Of a DNA stretch of 58,785 nt, positions 42,372 through 51,487 are shown one piece after another. Made by a program: the position numbers and the translations under genes. This DNA comes from Natrialba hulunbeirensis JCM 10989. GTDB taxonomy: Archaea; Halobacteriota; Halobacteria; Halobacteriales; Natrialbaceae. The stretch is taken from assembly GCF_000337575.1 (NCBI RefSeq), contig NZ_AOIM01000021.1, positions 2,425 through 61,209 of the forward strand, given 5' to 3'. The notes below the pieces were generated by a model. It made no database searches and had not been told where the DNA came from. It was given only the letters and a program-made list of their open reading frames with translations. Every line of letters begins with the position of its first letter. Positions within the stretch are counted from its first letter, which is position 1.

Positions 42372-44381
42372 CTAGTCGGACTTGGACGCAACCCGTGTCT
42401 CAGTTTCACCCTGCGTTTCGGACGCGGGGCCTTCCCCTGACTCTGATGCCGGCCGAACCGCGAACGGACGCATCATATCGTAGTCCTCGTGCTCGACCAT
42501 GTGGCAGTGCCACATGTACGTCCCCGTCTGGTCGTTGAACACCCCTTCGTACTCCCCGAAGTGCACGAGGATGTGGACCACCTCTGCCGGATGGACGGTT
42601 ATCACGTCGTTCCATCCCTGCTCGTACGCCTTGGGGGACTCGAGTGCATCGAGATCGATCTCGTCCTCGGTCGACTGGTACTCCCCGAGTGGCTGCCGGC
42701 CGAGCAACTGGAAGTGGACGAGGTGGAGGTGCATCGGGTGGGACATATCCGTGAGATTGGCGAAGCTCCAGAGTTCGGTGTCACCGACCGTCGGTTCCTC
42801 GGTCACCGGATCGTCGACCGCGAGCCCGGACTGTTCGTCCTCGGTGCCGAGGAGGTGGACCATCCGCCCGTGCTCGTCCTTGTCCGCCGTGAGGGTGAGA
42901 TACCGTTTCGTGTCGACGTCCTCGAGTGAGATTTCGGGGACGCGAGCCAGTTCGTTCGGCACGGCCTCTATTGCCCCGTCTGTTTCGGTCTCGATCGCCT
43001 CACTCGCCCCGTTCGCGGTGTCTTCAGCGTCCGTAGTGCCCGAACCACCCGAACCGCCCGAACCGTCTGCAGCGTCCGTAGCGTCCGAAACGTCTGCAGT
43101 GCCCACAGCGCCCGAACCGTCCGCAACGTCGACGAGCAGAATCTCGTGGAGCGGGACGATGTCGTCGTCGGTCGAACTCAGATTCCCTCGGTACAGCGCG
43201 GGCGCGTCGTTGTGAAGCAGCAGCGTCTCGCCCGCGTACTCGGAGAAGTCGACGACGACGTCGGCGCGCTGTCCGGACCCAATCTCGAGTCGGTCGTCGA
43301 CGGGAACCGGTTCTGCGAGCAGTCCGCCGTCGTTTCCGATCTGGACGACCGACGGCCCCTCGCTGCCGGTCTCGCCCGTCGATTCGTCGTACTCGAGTAG
43401 CGTGAGGTTGTAGTACCGACTGTTCGATCCGTTCAGGAGCCGGAACCGGTAGGATGTGGGCTCGACGGAGAGGCGCGGCCAGGCCTTGCCGTTGACGACG
43501 GGAGTGTCGCCGTAGAACTCCGGCACGATGCTCGGCTCCGGATGGGAATCCCCGTGCCCGCTCTGTTCGTCCGCGATAGCCGCCGGATAGAATAGGGAGC
43601 CGTCGTCGGTGACGCTCCGGTCCTGGAGGACGAGCGGAACCTCGTATTCGTCCCGGGGTAACTCGAGTGCGTCTTCCTCGTCGCTTCGGAGGAGGTAGAA
43701 GCCGGCGAGGCCGGCGTAGACGTTGAGCCGGGTGATGCCGAGTGCGTGGTCGTGGTACCAGAGCGTTGCGGCTGGCTGGTCGTTGACGTAGTGGTAGTCC
43801 TTCTGCTCGAATTCGGGGCCGGTCGCCGCGAAGTCGCGCGTGTACCACGCCTGCGATTTGCCGTCGCTTTCTGACTCGATGTTCCCGCCGTGGAGGTGGG
43901 TTACGGTGCGGACGCCGGGCGTTTCGTACGGGATGATATCGCTGTGGATCGTCGTGTCGACGGTGAGCAGGTGCTCGTCGGGGAGCTTGTTCTGCCAGCG
44001 GACGTAGATCGGCTCGCCCTGTCGGGCTTCGATCGTCGGCCCGGGGAACTGGCCGTCGTAGCCCCAGACCGTCGTTGGAGGGAGGTCGCGGTGAAGCTGT
44101 TGCTCGATTTCCGTCATCTCGATCTCGTAGTAGGGCTGGCCGTCTTTCTCGCCGGTTGGGTCGACGACGCCCGGCCGTGGGACCTCGTCCACCCAGCGCT
44201 CGAGCGCAGGCGAGGAGTGTGTTGTCACCGTGGCTGCCGGCGGTACCTCTTGCTCCAGTGTCGGTGTCTCGTCCGACGTACACCCTGCGAGCGCCGAGAC
44301 GCCCGCGACGCCGGTAGCGAGGACGACCTCGCGCCGTGAGAGCCTGCCGAGTGGCAGGTCTGCCTGGTCACTCATAGACAA
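42372..44381 (-). CDS. Multicopper oxidase (laccase / CotA type), Tat lipoprotein
   Basis: 669 residues. A Tat signal with lipobox (SRREVVLATGVAGVSALAGC) directs export and lipid anchoring. Copper ligand motifs are all present: THLHGGNIES, WYHDHALGITRLNVYAG, HPMHLHLVHFQ and HCHMVEHEDYDMM. The enzyme should oxidise phenolics, bilirubin-like compounds or metals while reducing oxygen to water, outside the cell. A Gly/Ser/Thr/Asp-rich segment (about residues 420-475) interrupts the domain 2-3 linker. ATG codons at 44381 and 44375 are both possible starts. Confidence 0.94.
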   Translation of the reverse strand: MSMSDQADLPLGRLSRREVVLATGVAGVSALAGCTSDETPTLEQEVPPAATVTTHSSPALERWVDEVPRPGVVDPTGEKDGQPYYEIEMTEIEQQLHRDLPPTTVWGYDGQFPGPTIEARQGEPIYVRWQNKLPDEHLLTVDTTIHSDIIPYETPGVRTVTHLHGGNIESESDGKSQAWYTRDFAATGPEFEQKDYHYVNDQPAATLWYHDHALGITRLNVYAGLAGFYLLRSDEEDALELPRDEYEVPLVLQDRSVTDDGSLFYPAAIADEQSGHGDSHPEPSIVPEFYGDTPVVNGKAWPRLSVEPTSYRFRLLNGSNSRYYNLTLLEYDESTGETGSEGPSVVQIGNDGGLLAEPVPVDDRLEIGSGQRADVVVDFSEYAGETLLLHNDAPALYRGNLSSTDDDIVPLHEILLVDVADGSGAVGTADVSDATDAADGSGGSGGSGTTDAEDTANGASEAIETETDGAIEAVPNELARVPEISLEDVDTKRYLTLTADKDEHGRMVHLLGTEDEQSGLAVDDPVTEEPTVGDTELWSFANLTDMSHPMHLHLVHFQLLGRQPLGEYQSTEDEIDLDALESPKAYEQGWNDVITVHPAEVVHILVHFGEYEGVFNDQTGTYMWHCHMVEHEDYDMMRPFAVRPASESGEGPASETQGETETRVASKSD

Positions 44382-44627
44382 GTGCTGCTATGGAGGGGTC
44401 GAAGATGCACCACCGGCCGATTCCTACGGAGTCGGAATCAGAGCAAGCAATTCCACCGTTACAGTCCTATGAGTGCCATAGACGCCGAATACCCCCGTTC
44501 ATGTTCGCTCACCGACCTGGGTCGGAAGGTCCCTGGCGGACTGCCGGGATACTCCATACTCCACTTCTTTCCATGACTGATTTGGAAAACCAATAGACAG
44601 ATGTGTCCCCGTTAGCGTACGCTTTGT

Positions 44628-44879
44628 ATGGCTGCTCAACAGGTTCCTGAGCGAGACCAGAACCCCGACGAAACTGCACTGCTGGGGAACCCACCGATAA
44701 AGAACGCGCTCGTCGTCACTAGCCTCCTCTTCGGTTCACTACTCGTCGGCGGCTGGGCCGCACTCGAGTTCACGAACGAACTGGGCACTGCAGTCACCTG
44801 GCTCTGGATCGGCATCGGACTGTCTGTCCTCTACCTCCTCAACGATATCGCGAACACTGTGAAGGATCTCGTCAACTGA
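44628..44879 (+). CDS. Small two-helix membrane protein
   Basis: 83 residues. A hydrophilic N-terminus (about 1-26) is followed by two membrane helices, ALVVTSLLFGSLLVGGWAAL (27-46) and VTWLWIGIGLSVLYLLNDIA (55-74). No known domain. Real-gene support comes from the clean hydrophobic pattern and codon use. Divergent from the multicopper oxidase gene. Confidence 0.6.
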   Translation: MAAQQVPERDQNPDETALLGNPPIKNALVVTSLLFGSLLVGGWAALEFTNELGTAVTWLWIGIGLSVLYLLNDIANTVKDLVN

Positions 44880-45373
44880 CGCGCTCGTGTCTCGCTGGGT
44901 GGTCACCTTTTCGTTGCTCTCCGATACTCGTTCTCCCTCGTGCTTCGATTTACCTGCGACCTGCTCGGCGTACTTAGCTTGCGATTTTGCTACCCCCTCA
45001 AATCTCGCCATCCGGGGTTCGAAGTTCGAATTCTACAACGGGGCTGCTCCACCTCCCACACGTGGGCAACTCGAAACAGTAAGAGAGAGAGAGAGAGAGA
45101 GGGCGGGTGGGGAGAGGTGAACAACCGGAACGCCTCGGGACCGTGGGAGTCCCGGCTAGCGTCCGATCTCAGACCCCACTACGACGCTGATCGGGCAAAT
45201 CGCTGTCGTGGTGAGGTCGGCTGGGGCATCCAGCACGATAGACTAACCGTTCAGTCAATATAGTTTTGTTGCAACCAGTCGAATCTGTCGACTGTGTCTA
45301 CTCAACCGAGTCAGCACCGGGCAGTATCGACCGCAGAACGCGACTCCTCGTGTCGCCATCGGAGAGGACTCCA
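44880..45373. other. Intergenic region with a dinucleotide repeat
   Basis: No gene seen. An (AG)10 run lies at 45082-45101. GGTTCGAAGTTCGAATTC at about 45017-45034 recalls a tRNA T-arm but does not fold into a tRNA. The promoter of the ABC exporter should be near 45250-45270 (AATATAGTTTTG). Confidence 0.4.
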
Positions 45374-46432
45374 ATGAGCGCGATCACCGTCGAGCAATTG
45401 ACGAAGGAGTTCGGTGACGTCACTGCCGTCGACGAGTTGTCCTTCACGGTCGAGTCGGGGGAACTCTTCGGCCTGCTCGGCCCCAACGGGGCGGGAAAGT
45501 CGACGCTGATCAAGATGCTCGTCACGCTCTTGCGGCCGACCGCGGGGACGGCAACGGTCAACGGTCACGATATCCACGACGAGCGAAGCGCCGTCCGCGA
45601 CAGCCTGGGAATCGTGTTCCAGGAACCCGCCCTCGACGACGAACTGACCGGGGCGGAGAACCTCGCACTTCACGGCCGGCTGTACGGCCAGCGAACAGAC
45701 GAACGCAACCAGCGCATCGACGAGGTACTCGACCTCATCGACCTGCAGGACGAACGCGACGAACTCGTCGAGCACTACTCCGGCGGCATGAAACGTCGCC
45801 TCGAGATCGGTCGCGGACTGATGCACGAGCCGTCGGTCCTCTTTCTGGACGAGCCGACGGTCGGGCTCGACGCCCGCGCACGCCGGGATACGTGGGAGTA
45901 CATCCAGAAGATGAACGCCCAGTCGGGCATCTCCATCGTACTGACGACCCACTACATCGAGGAGGCCGAACAGCTCTGCGATCGGGTCGCGATCGTCGAC
46001 GACGGCGAGATCGTCGCACTCGACTCGCCAGCCGAACTCAAATCGTCGCTCGGCGGCGACGTCGTCACGTTGGCACTCGAGTCCGACGACTCGATACCCC
46101 GATTTTGCGATCACCTCGAGACGGCGTCGTGGGTTACCGACTATACGACGGCAGCGGGGACTGTTCACGTGACGTTGACCCGTGGCGAGTCACGGATCGT
46201 CGATCTGGTCCACCTTGCGGACGATGCTGACGTTCGCATTACGTCGATCGACCTTCACAAACCGAACCTCGAGAGCGTCTTCCTCTCGGTGACAGGGCGG
46301 ACGTTCGACGAGCGCGAGGGTGAAGGTGAGGTCAAGGGAAAGGGCAAGTACGAGGGTGAACAGAATCACACGGCGAGCGCCGACTCACCTCGTCACAACG
46401 ACGCCGCGACATCGGTCGAGAGGCAGCAATGA
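45374..46432 (+). CDS. ABC-2 type exporter ATP-binding protein (DrrA-like)
   Basis: 352 residues from the ATG at 45374. Walker A GPNGAGKST, Q-loop FQEPALDD, signature YSGGMKRRLEIGRGL, Walker B LFLDEPTVGLD and switch His TTHYIEEAEQLCD are complete. After about residue 230 comes the DrrA-type C-terminal domain (ITSIDLHKPNLESVFLSVTG). A Gly/Lys/Glu repeat tail ends the protein. It overlaps the permease gene by ATGA and should power export of an unknown, possibly hydrophobic, compound. Confidence 0.93.
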   Translation: MSAITVEQLTKEFGDVTAVDELSFTVESGELFGLLGPNGAGKSTLIKMLVTLLRPTAGTATVNGHDIHDERSAVRDSLGIVFQEPALDDELTGAENLALHGRLYGQRTDERNQRIDEVLDLIDLQDERDELVEHYSGGMKRRLEIGRGLMHEPSVLFLDEPTVGLDARARRDTWEYIQKMNAQSGISIVLTTHYIEEAEQLCDRVAIVDDGEIVALDSPAELKSSLGGDVVTLALESDDSIPRFCDHLETASWVTDYTTAAGTVHVTLTRGESRIVDLVHLADDADVRITSIDLHKPNLESVFLSVTGRTFDEREGEGEVKGKGKYEGEQNHTASADSPRHNDAATSVERQQ

Positions 46433-47199
46433 AACGAATCGACCCGCTCGGCATCTACGGCCTCTGGTTGCGCGACGTGACGCGGTTCGTCAGAACGCCA
46501 TCGCGGATCATCGGCGCGCTCTCGATGCCGCTTCTGTTCCTCGTTTTCCTCGGCTTTGGCTTCGAAGGCGCTGCGATTCCGGGGCTCCCCGAGGACGTCG
46601 ACTATCTCGAGTTCCTCGTCCCTGGAATCGTCGGCTTCACGATGCTGTTTGGCGCATCGTTCGCCGGCCTCTCGATCCTCTCTGACCGAGACGTCGGCTT
46701 CCTGAAGGAGATTCTGGTCGCACCGGTGAGTCGAACCTCGATCGTGCTCGGGCGGATCGCCGGCGGGTCGACGACAGCCTTCCTGCAGGGGATCTTGATT
46801 CTCCTGTTCTCGGTCCCGCTCGGGTTCCGATTCACGAGTCTCCTGTCGCTTCCGCTCGCGTTCGTATTCCTGGTGTTGATCGCCGTCACGTTCGTCGGGT
46901 TTGGAATCGCCCTCGCGTCCCAATTCCGCGACAGCGAGGGATTCATGTTGATCGTCCAGTTCATCATCTTCCCACTCTTCTTCCTTTCCGGTGCGCTGTT
47001 CCCGATTCAGGGGCTCCCCGGACCCGTTCAGTACCTCGCGTACGTCAACCCGCTCACGTACGGCGTCGACGGGTTGCGAGCGGTGCTGATCGGAACGTCG
47101 TCGTATCCGGTCGCCGTCAACGCCGGTGTTCTCACACTCTCGTCGGTTGGAATGGTCGCACTCGGTGCGGCCCTCTTCGAGCGGGTCGAGTCGGTGTGA
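46429..47199 (+). CDS. ABC-2 type exporter permease (DrrB-like)
   Basis: 256 residues with six hydrophobic segments (for example IIGALSMPLLFLVFLGFGFE and FMLIVQFIIFPLFFLSGALF). The pattern LSGALFPIQGLPGPVQYLAYVNPLTYGVDGLR is the ABC-2 signature region. It forms the membrane part of the exporter with the ATPase encoded just upstream. Confidence 0.93.
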   Translation: MKRIDPLGIYGLWLRDVTRFVRTPSRIIGALSMPLLFLVFLGFGFEGAAIPGLPEDVDYLEFLVPGIVGFTMLFGASFAGLSILSDRDVGFLKEILVAPVSRTSIVLGRIAGGSTTAFLQGILILLFSVPLGFRFTSLLSLPLAFVFLVLIAVTFVGFGIALASQFRDSEGFMLIVQFIIFPLFFLSGALFPIQGLPGPVQYLAYVNPLTYGVDGLRAVLIGTSSYPVAVNAGVLTLSSVGMVALGAALFERVESV

Positions 47200-47301
47200 T
47201 GACCGTGTCGTGACTCTCTGTCCTCACGTTTGACCCATTTCACGACTGATCCGTGTCCGTCCTCACGTTTGCGTTCGCGTTGCGAGCAGCGCCAGGCGGA
47301 C

Positions 47302-47757
47302 TCACCTCCGCGGCCACGACGGCTCACGCTGGCGCTGCTCGCGAATAGTCTGGAGTTTCTCCGAGAGATACCCGTAGTGGTCGATCAGGTCCTGCGTCGT
47401 GATGATCCCCTGAATCTCCAGCCCATCGACTACGACGAGCTTCTTGATCCGCTCGTCTTGCATTCGCTTGACTGCCAGTCTGGTCGACCGATTCGGTTCG
47501 ATCGTCACGAGCGGATGGCTCGCGACGCGTTTGGTCGGAATGTCTGCCAACGGGCGACCCGACTGATAGGCCGCTGAAACGATATCTGACTCCGTGATAA
47601 TGCCGTACGGCGTCGACTCCGCCGTAATCACGACGCTCCCGATATCCCGTCCGAGCATCTGGCGCGCAACGGACTCGAGTGTCGTCGTCTGCTCGACGGC
47701 GACGACATCGTCCGTCATGATTTCTGCGACGCGTGCGCACATCTGATTGTTCCACAC
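47302..47757 (-). CDS. CBS-domain pair protein
   Basis: 151 residues made of two CBS domains (about 8-60, VAEIMTDDVVAVEQTTTLES; and 75-130, SHPLVTIEPNRSTRLAVKRM with VVVDGLEIQGIITTQDLIDH). Such pairs bind adenosine nucleotides and act as sensors. A second possible start (MCARVAEIM) lies five codons downstream. Divergent from the aminotransferase gene. Confidence 0.9.
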   Translation of the reverse strand: MWNNQMCARVAEIMTDDVVAVEQTTTLESVARQMLGRDIGSVVITAESTPYGIITESDIVSAAYQSGRPLADIPTKRVASHPLVTIEPNRSTRLAVKRMQDERIKKLVVVDGLEIQGIITTQDLIDHYGYLSEKLQTIREQRQREPSWPRR

Positions 47758-47847
47758 GTTGGGCTGAGTGGCTCCTAACTGTTGTTGCCGTACCGGGTGT
47801 GAATCCGATAACCGAATCGATACTGTGCTGGACGCACAAACAATGCT

Positions 47848-48966
47848 ATGGACTCACCGACAGCACTGCGAGCGGATATTCCGGCACTCGAGTCGACGAC
47901 GTATCTGAACTACGGCGCGCATGGCCCGAGTCCACGAACTGTCGTCGACGCAGCCGAAGCGTGTACCCGGGAACACGAGTTCGACGCAGTTCCGCCGGCA
48001 GATCCGTACGAGATGGCGTTCGGCATCTACGACCGAACGCGGGAGACGGTAGCGTCGTTTCTCGGTGCCAACGCGGACGAAATCGCACTTACCGAGAGTA
48101 CGACCGCTGGCATCGCTGCTGTCGCCGGTGCGATCGACTGGCAACCCGGTGACGTAGTCGTTCGCACGGATCTCGAGCACCCGGCTGGCATTCTCCCCTG
48201 GCAGCGACTGGAACGTGCGGGAGTCGAGGTCCGCGTCGTCGAAACGACGGATGGCCGGATTGACCGCGACGAGTACACCGCGGCCGTTAGTGACGCCCGC
48301 CTCGTCTGTTTCAGCGCGCTCACCTGGACGCACGGGACACGGCTGCCGGTCGCCGATCTGGTCGACATTGCCCACGATGCCGGCGCACTGACGCTCGTCG
48401 ACGCGGTTCAGGTGCCAGGCCAGCAGCCACTCGACGTCACGGAGTGGGGCAGCGATATCGTGGCCGCAGCGGGACACAAGTGGCTCCTTGGGCTCTGGGG
48501 TGCTGGCTTCCTCTACGTCGATGCGAACACGGCTGAGACGCTTGCGCCTCGGTCGGTCGGCTACCGCAGCGTCGAAACGCCAACTGCCGACACACTCGAG
48601 TTCGCACCCGGTGCTCGCCGGTTCGAAATCGGGACGACGAACCCGGCACAGTACGTTGCGCTGGAGCGGGCGATCGAACTGAATACGGAAATAGGAACCG
48701 CCACCATCGAGGACCGAATTCACTCGCTCGCTAGTCGGTTGGCCGACGGTATCCCAGATCACCGCCGCTTGAGCCCGGCCGAACCGGAATCCGGACTGGT
48801 GACGATCGATGTCGACGAACCGGAACAGGCAGTCGACCGTCTCGCCAACGAGGGTTTCGTCGTCCGCGACCTGCCGTACCCTGACGCAATCCGGGTCTCC
48901 GTCCACGCCGTCAATACGCGCGAGGAAATCGACGCGCTCCTCGGGGTACTCGAGTCGGAGTGGTAA
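47848..48966 (+). CDS. Class V aminotransferase (cysteine desulfurase-like)
   Basis: 372 residues. PLP lysine in AAAGHKWLLGLWGAGFLY; the family start LNYGAHGPSPRTVVDA and substrate-loop segment FEIGTTNPAQYVAL are present. The active-site Cys loop of true cysteine desulfurases is not evident near the C-terminus, so an aminotransferase or isopenicillin-epimerase-like lyase/racemase activity is more likely. The reaction cannot be specified. Confidence 0.9.
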   Translation: MDSPTALRADIPALESTTYLNYGAHGPSPRTVVDAAEACTREHEFDAVPPADPYEMAFGIYDRTRETVASFLGANADEIALTESTTAGIAAVAGAIDWQPGDVVVRTDLEHPAGILPWQRLERAGVEVRVVETTDGRIDRDEYTAAVSDARLVCFSALTWTHGTRLPVADLVDIAHDAGALTLVDAVQVPGQQPLDVTEWGSDIVAAAGHKWLLGLWGAGFLYVDANTAETLAPRSVGYRSVETPTADTLEFAPGARRFEIGTTNPAQYVALERAIELNTEIGTATIEDRIHSLASRLADGIPDHRRLSPAEPESGLVTIDVDEPEQAVDRLANEGFVVRDLPYPDAIRVSVHAVNTREEIDALLGVLESEW

Positions 48967-49143
48967 GAGTAGCTGGACGGTCTCGGTAGGTGTCGCCCTT
49001 CCTTCGAAGGGGCCGAGCGAACTGCTGTCGGCGTTCGTCGCTTCGACGATAGCGGCTGACTCACGGAACGTACAGGCAATGGGTCACTCAACTGAGCGGG
49101 TCACGAACGAGTTGCCCATCAGGTCAGGCGCTCAGTGTTGCGG

Positions 49144-50517
49144 TCACTTCTCGAGTATCCCACCCAACACCTTCGCTGCCGTGAGGACCGGATCCCAGAC
49201 CGGACTGAACGGCGGGGCGTACGCAAGATCGAGGTTCTGGAGTTCGGTGACGGTCAGCGAGGCGTGGAGCGCGGTTGCAACCGTATCGATTCGTTTCACC
49301 CCGTCGCGGCCGACAATGCTGGCACCGAGGACTCGTTCGCTCTCGCGATCTGCGACCAGTGTGATGCTCAGATCCGTCGCGCCGGGATAGTAGTGTGGCC
49401 GTGTCGGCACTTCGATCGTCACCGACTCGGGATCGAAGCCGGCCTCGCGTGCCCGTTCCGGATCGAGGATTCCCGTTCTTGCAGCACCCAGATCGAACGC
49501 CTTGACGATCGCTGTCCCGGCTGTTCCGCCGGTTCTGGTCGGCTTGCCCGCCACAGTGGCGCCAATCGCACGACCCGCTCGGTTCGCCGTGAGGGCGAGC
49601 GGAACGTGATCCGGTTCGCCCGTTACGACGTTCGTCGCTTCGGCACAGTCTCCTGCGGCGTAGATCGAATCGTCGCTCGTCCGGCCGAACTCGTCGGTTG
49701 CGATGGCACCGGTCGGTCCGAGTTCGAGTCCCGCGTGCTCGGCGAGTTCGACGTTCGGTGTGACGCCGACGCCAACGATTACGAGATCTGCCGGAACGGG
49801 TTCGTCGTCGCCTTCAATTTCGACCGCATCGACCGTATCGCCTGCATCGACAGTCTCTACACCAGTGAAGCCTTCGACGGTCGTCTCGAGCCTGAGGTCG
49901 ACGCCCTGCTCGCGAAGGTGGTCCTCGACGGTGCGGGCAGTCTCTGCACCGAACGGCTGGAGCGTCCGCGGCAGCATTTCAAAGATTGTAACATCAATCC
50001 CGTGTTCGGTGAGCGCTTCGGCCATTTCGATGCCGATGTAGCCGCCACCGACGATTGCGGCGGTCTCGGGCGCTGTGGTCTCGACGAAGTCCGAAATCTC
50101 TCCGGCCTCGTCCATGTCTCGCAGCGTGAACACGCCCTCGCGGTCGATGCCGTCGAACGGCGGCACGATCGCCCGTGCACCGGTTCCGAGCAACAGCTCG
50201 CCATAGGTCTGTTCGAACGTTTCATCGTCCCTCGAGACGGTAACCGTCTGTTTGTCGCGGTCGACTGAGACGACTTCGTGGCCCGTTCGAAGATCGATAT
50301 CCCGCTCTTCCCGAGCCGTTTCCGGGGTCATCGCGACGAGATCGTCGAGGTCGTCGACCGTCCCTTTCACGTAGTAAGGCATGCCGCAGGCTGCATAGGA
50401 TACCCACGACCCCTTCTCGAAGACGATGACATCTCGAGACGGGTCGTCCCGCTTTGCCTTGCTTGCGGCGCTCATTCCGGCCGCGTCTCCGCCGATGATG
50501 ACGAACGGTGCTGTCAT
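49144..50517 (-). CDS. FAD-dependent disulfide reductase family (CoA-disulfide reductase / NADH oxidase-like)
   Basis: 457 residues from the ATG at 50517 (MTAPFVIIGGDAAGMSAASK, the FAD-binding Rossmann motif); three more codons upstream are open. C44 in SYAACGMPYY is the single redox Cys typical of CoA-disulfide reductases, persulfide reductases and NADH oxidases. The NAD-binding motif is AAIVGGGYIGIEMAE and the second FAD motif IYAAGDCAEA. Likely role: thiol redox balance or hydride oxidation in the cytoplasm. Confidence 0.93.
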   Translation of the reverse strand: MTAPFVIIGGDAAGMSAASKAKRDDPSRDVIVFEKGSWVSYAACGMPYYVKGTVDDLDDLVAMTPETAREERDIDLRTGHEVVSVDRDKQTVTVSRDDETFEQTYGELLLGTGARAIVPPFDGIDREGVFTLRDMDEAGEISDFVETTAPETAAIVGGGYIGIEMAEALTEHGIDVTIFEMLPRTLQPFGAETARTVEDHLREQGVDLRLETTVEGFTGVETVDAGDTVDAVEIEGDDEPVPADLVIVGVGVTPNVELAEHAGLELGPTGAIATDEFGRTSDDSIYAAGDCAEATNVVTGEPDHVPLALTANRAGRAIGATVAGKPTRTGGTAGTAIVKAFDLGAARTGILDPERAREAGFDPESVTIEVPTRPHYYPGATDLSITLVADRESERVLGASIVGRDGVKRIDTVATALHASLTVTELQNLDLAYAPPFSPVWDPVLTAAKVLGGILEK

Positions 50518-50718
50518 ACCAGCCACTATACACGGCTGCGTATAAAGAATTTCGTGGGTTTCCCAATACTGGGAATACTATGTGTGGTGTCGTTGCCGAA
50601 ATCCGTTTGACTCCCCTCTGAACCACTCGTGCGTTTGGATTCGGGTCGCTGCGCCAATCGTCACTCTCTTCAACAAATTTAACCAAATAGCGTCTCAGGA
50701 TTGGGGTACTGAGATCCC

Positions 50719-50856
50719 GTGACCGATTCTCGCCACCACCTGCTTGCGATTCTCTCGGCGAATGGTGTCCCACTCATCGGTTTCGGCCTGTTCGACTGGT
50801 CGACGACAGTGTTCCTCGGCGTTCTCGTCCTCGACATCTGGGCGACGGTGGTCTGA
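50719..50856 (+). CDS. Very short membrane protein, possibly truncated
   Basis: 45 residues with GTG start: HHLLAILSANGVPLIGFGLF and TTVFLGVLVLDIWATVV. This looks like the first two membrane helices of the haloarchaeal DUF6498 family (normally several hundred residues), cut off by a stop. Either a remnant or a genuine small membrane protein. Confidence 0.4.
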   Translation: MTDSRHHLLAILSANGVPLIGFGLFDWSTTVFLGVLVLDIWATVV

Positions 50857-50935
50857 CGTTCGTCGGTTGTAGCCCTGGCTCGCGATTCATCATCCGCTTC
50901 CAACGACTCACCGTATCCACCGCTCAGTCCACAAC

Positions 50936-51388
50936 CTACCCGTGTTGTGCGAGCAGGGACTCGAGTGTCGCGCGGTCCTGTGCACCGACGAGTCGTTCGA
51001 CCGGCTCACCGTCGGCGTAGAGGACGAGTGTTGGGACGCCGCGAGCACCCAGTTGCTGGGCGAGATGCTGGTGCTGGTCGACGTCGACGGTTGCAACTGC
51101 TGCGGCTGATTCGGCAGCCAGTGCCTCGATTGTCGGTTCCATCATCTGGCAGGGACCACACCACTCGGCGTAGCAGTCGACCAGAACGATGTCGTGATTG
51201 GTGATGACTTCGTCGAGGTGATTTCCCCCAGCGATTTCGATCGGCTCAGATGGGGGCGGAGTGGAGCCAGCGGCGGAATCTGTATCGTCTCCCGCACCCA
51301 CCGCTTCACCCTTATCGAGTCGGTGCTGTAGCTCTCGTCTCTTTTGCTCGCGGATCTGCTCTCGCTCGTCGTCCAGTGACTCACTCAT
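50936..51388 (-). CDS. Thioredoxin
   Basis: 150 residues. The thioredoxin fold (about 50-148) has the active site AEWCGPCQMMEP and the cis-Pro segment RGVPTLVLYADG. The first 48 residues are a charged helical extension (DDEREQIREQKRRELQHRLD) common in haloarchaeal thioredoxins. Cytoplasmic disulfide reductase; its neighbour at 49144 is also a thiol redox enzyme. Confidence 0.95.
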   Translation of the reverse strand: MSESLDDEREQIREQKRRELQHRLDKGEAVGAGDDTDSAAGSTPPPSEPIEIAGGNHLDEVITNHDIVLVDCYAEWCGPCQMMEPTIEALAAESAAAVATVDVDQHQHLAQQLGARGVPTLVLYADGEPVERLVGAQDRATLESLLAQHG

Positions 51389-51487
51389 ACGTCGGTGCTA
51401 CGACAGCCTCGACTATAACTATTGTGTGGTGCGGACAATACTGATTGGGCTGTGGCAGCCATGGGTCCAGTCACGACTGTCGGCGGC

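Noticed and set aside
43024-44283. 419-codon reverse-strand ORF in another frame of the multicopper oxidase
   Set aside because: Arg/Pro-rich shadow of the oxidase gene, whose copper motifs fix the true frame.
45017-45034. tRNA T-arm-like sequence GGTTCGAAGTTCGAATTC
   Set aside because: No acceptor, D-arm or anticodon stems can be formed around it on either strand.
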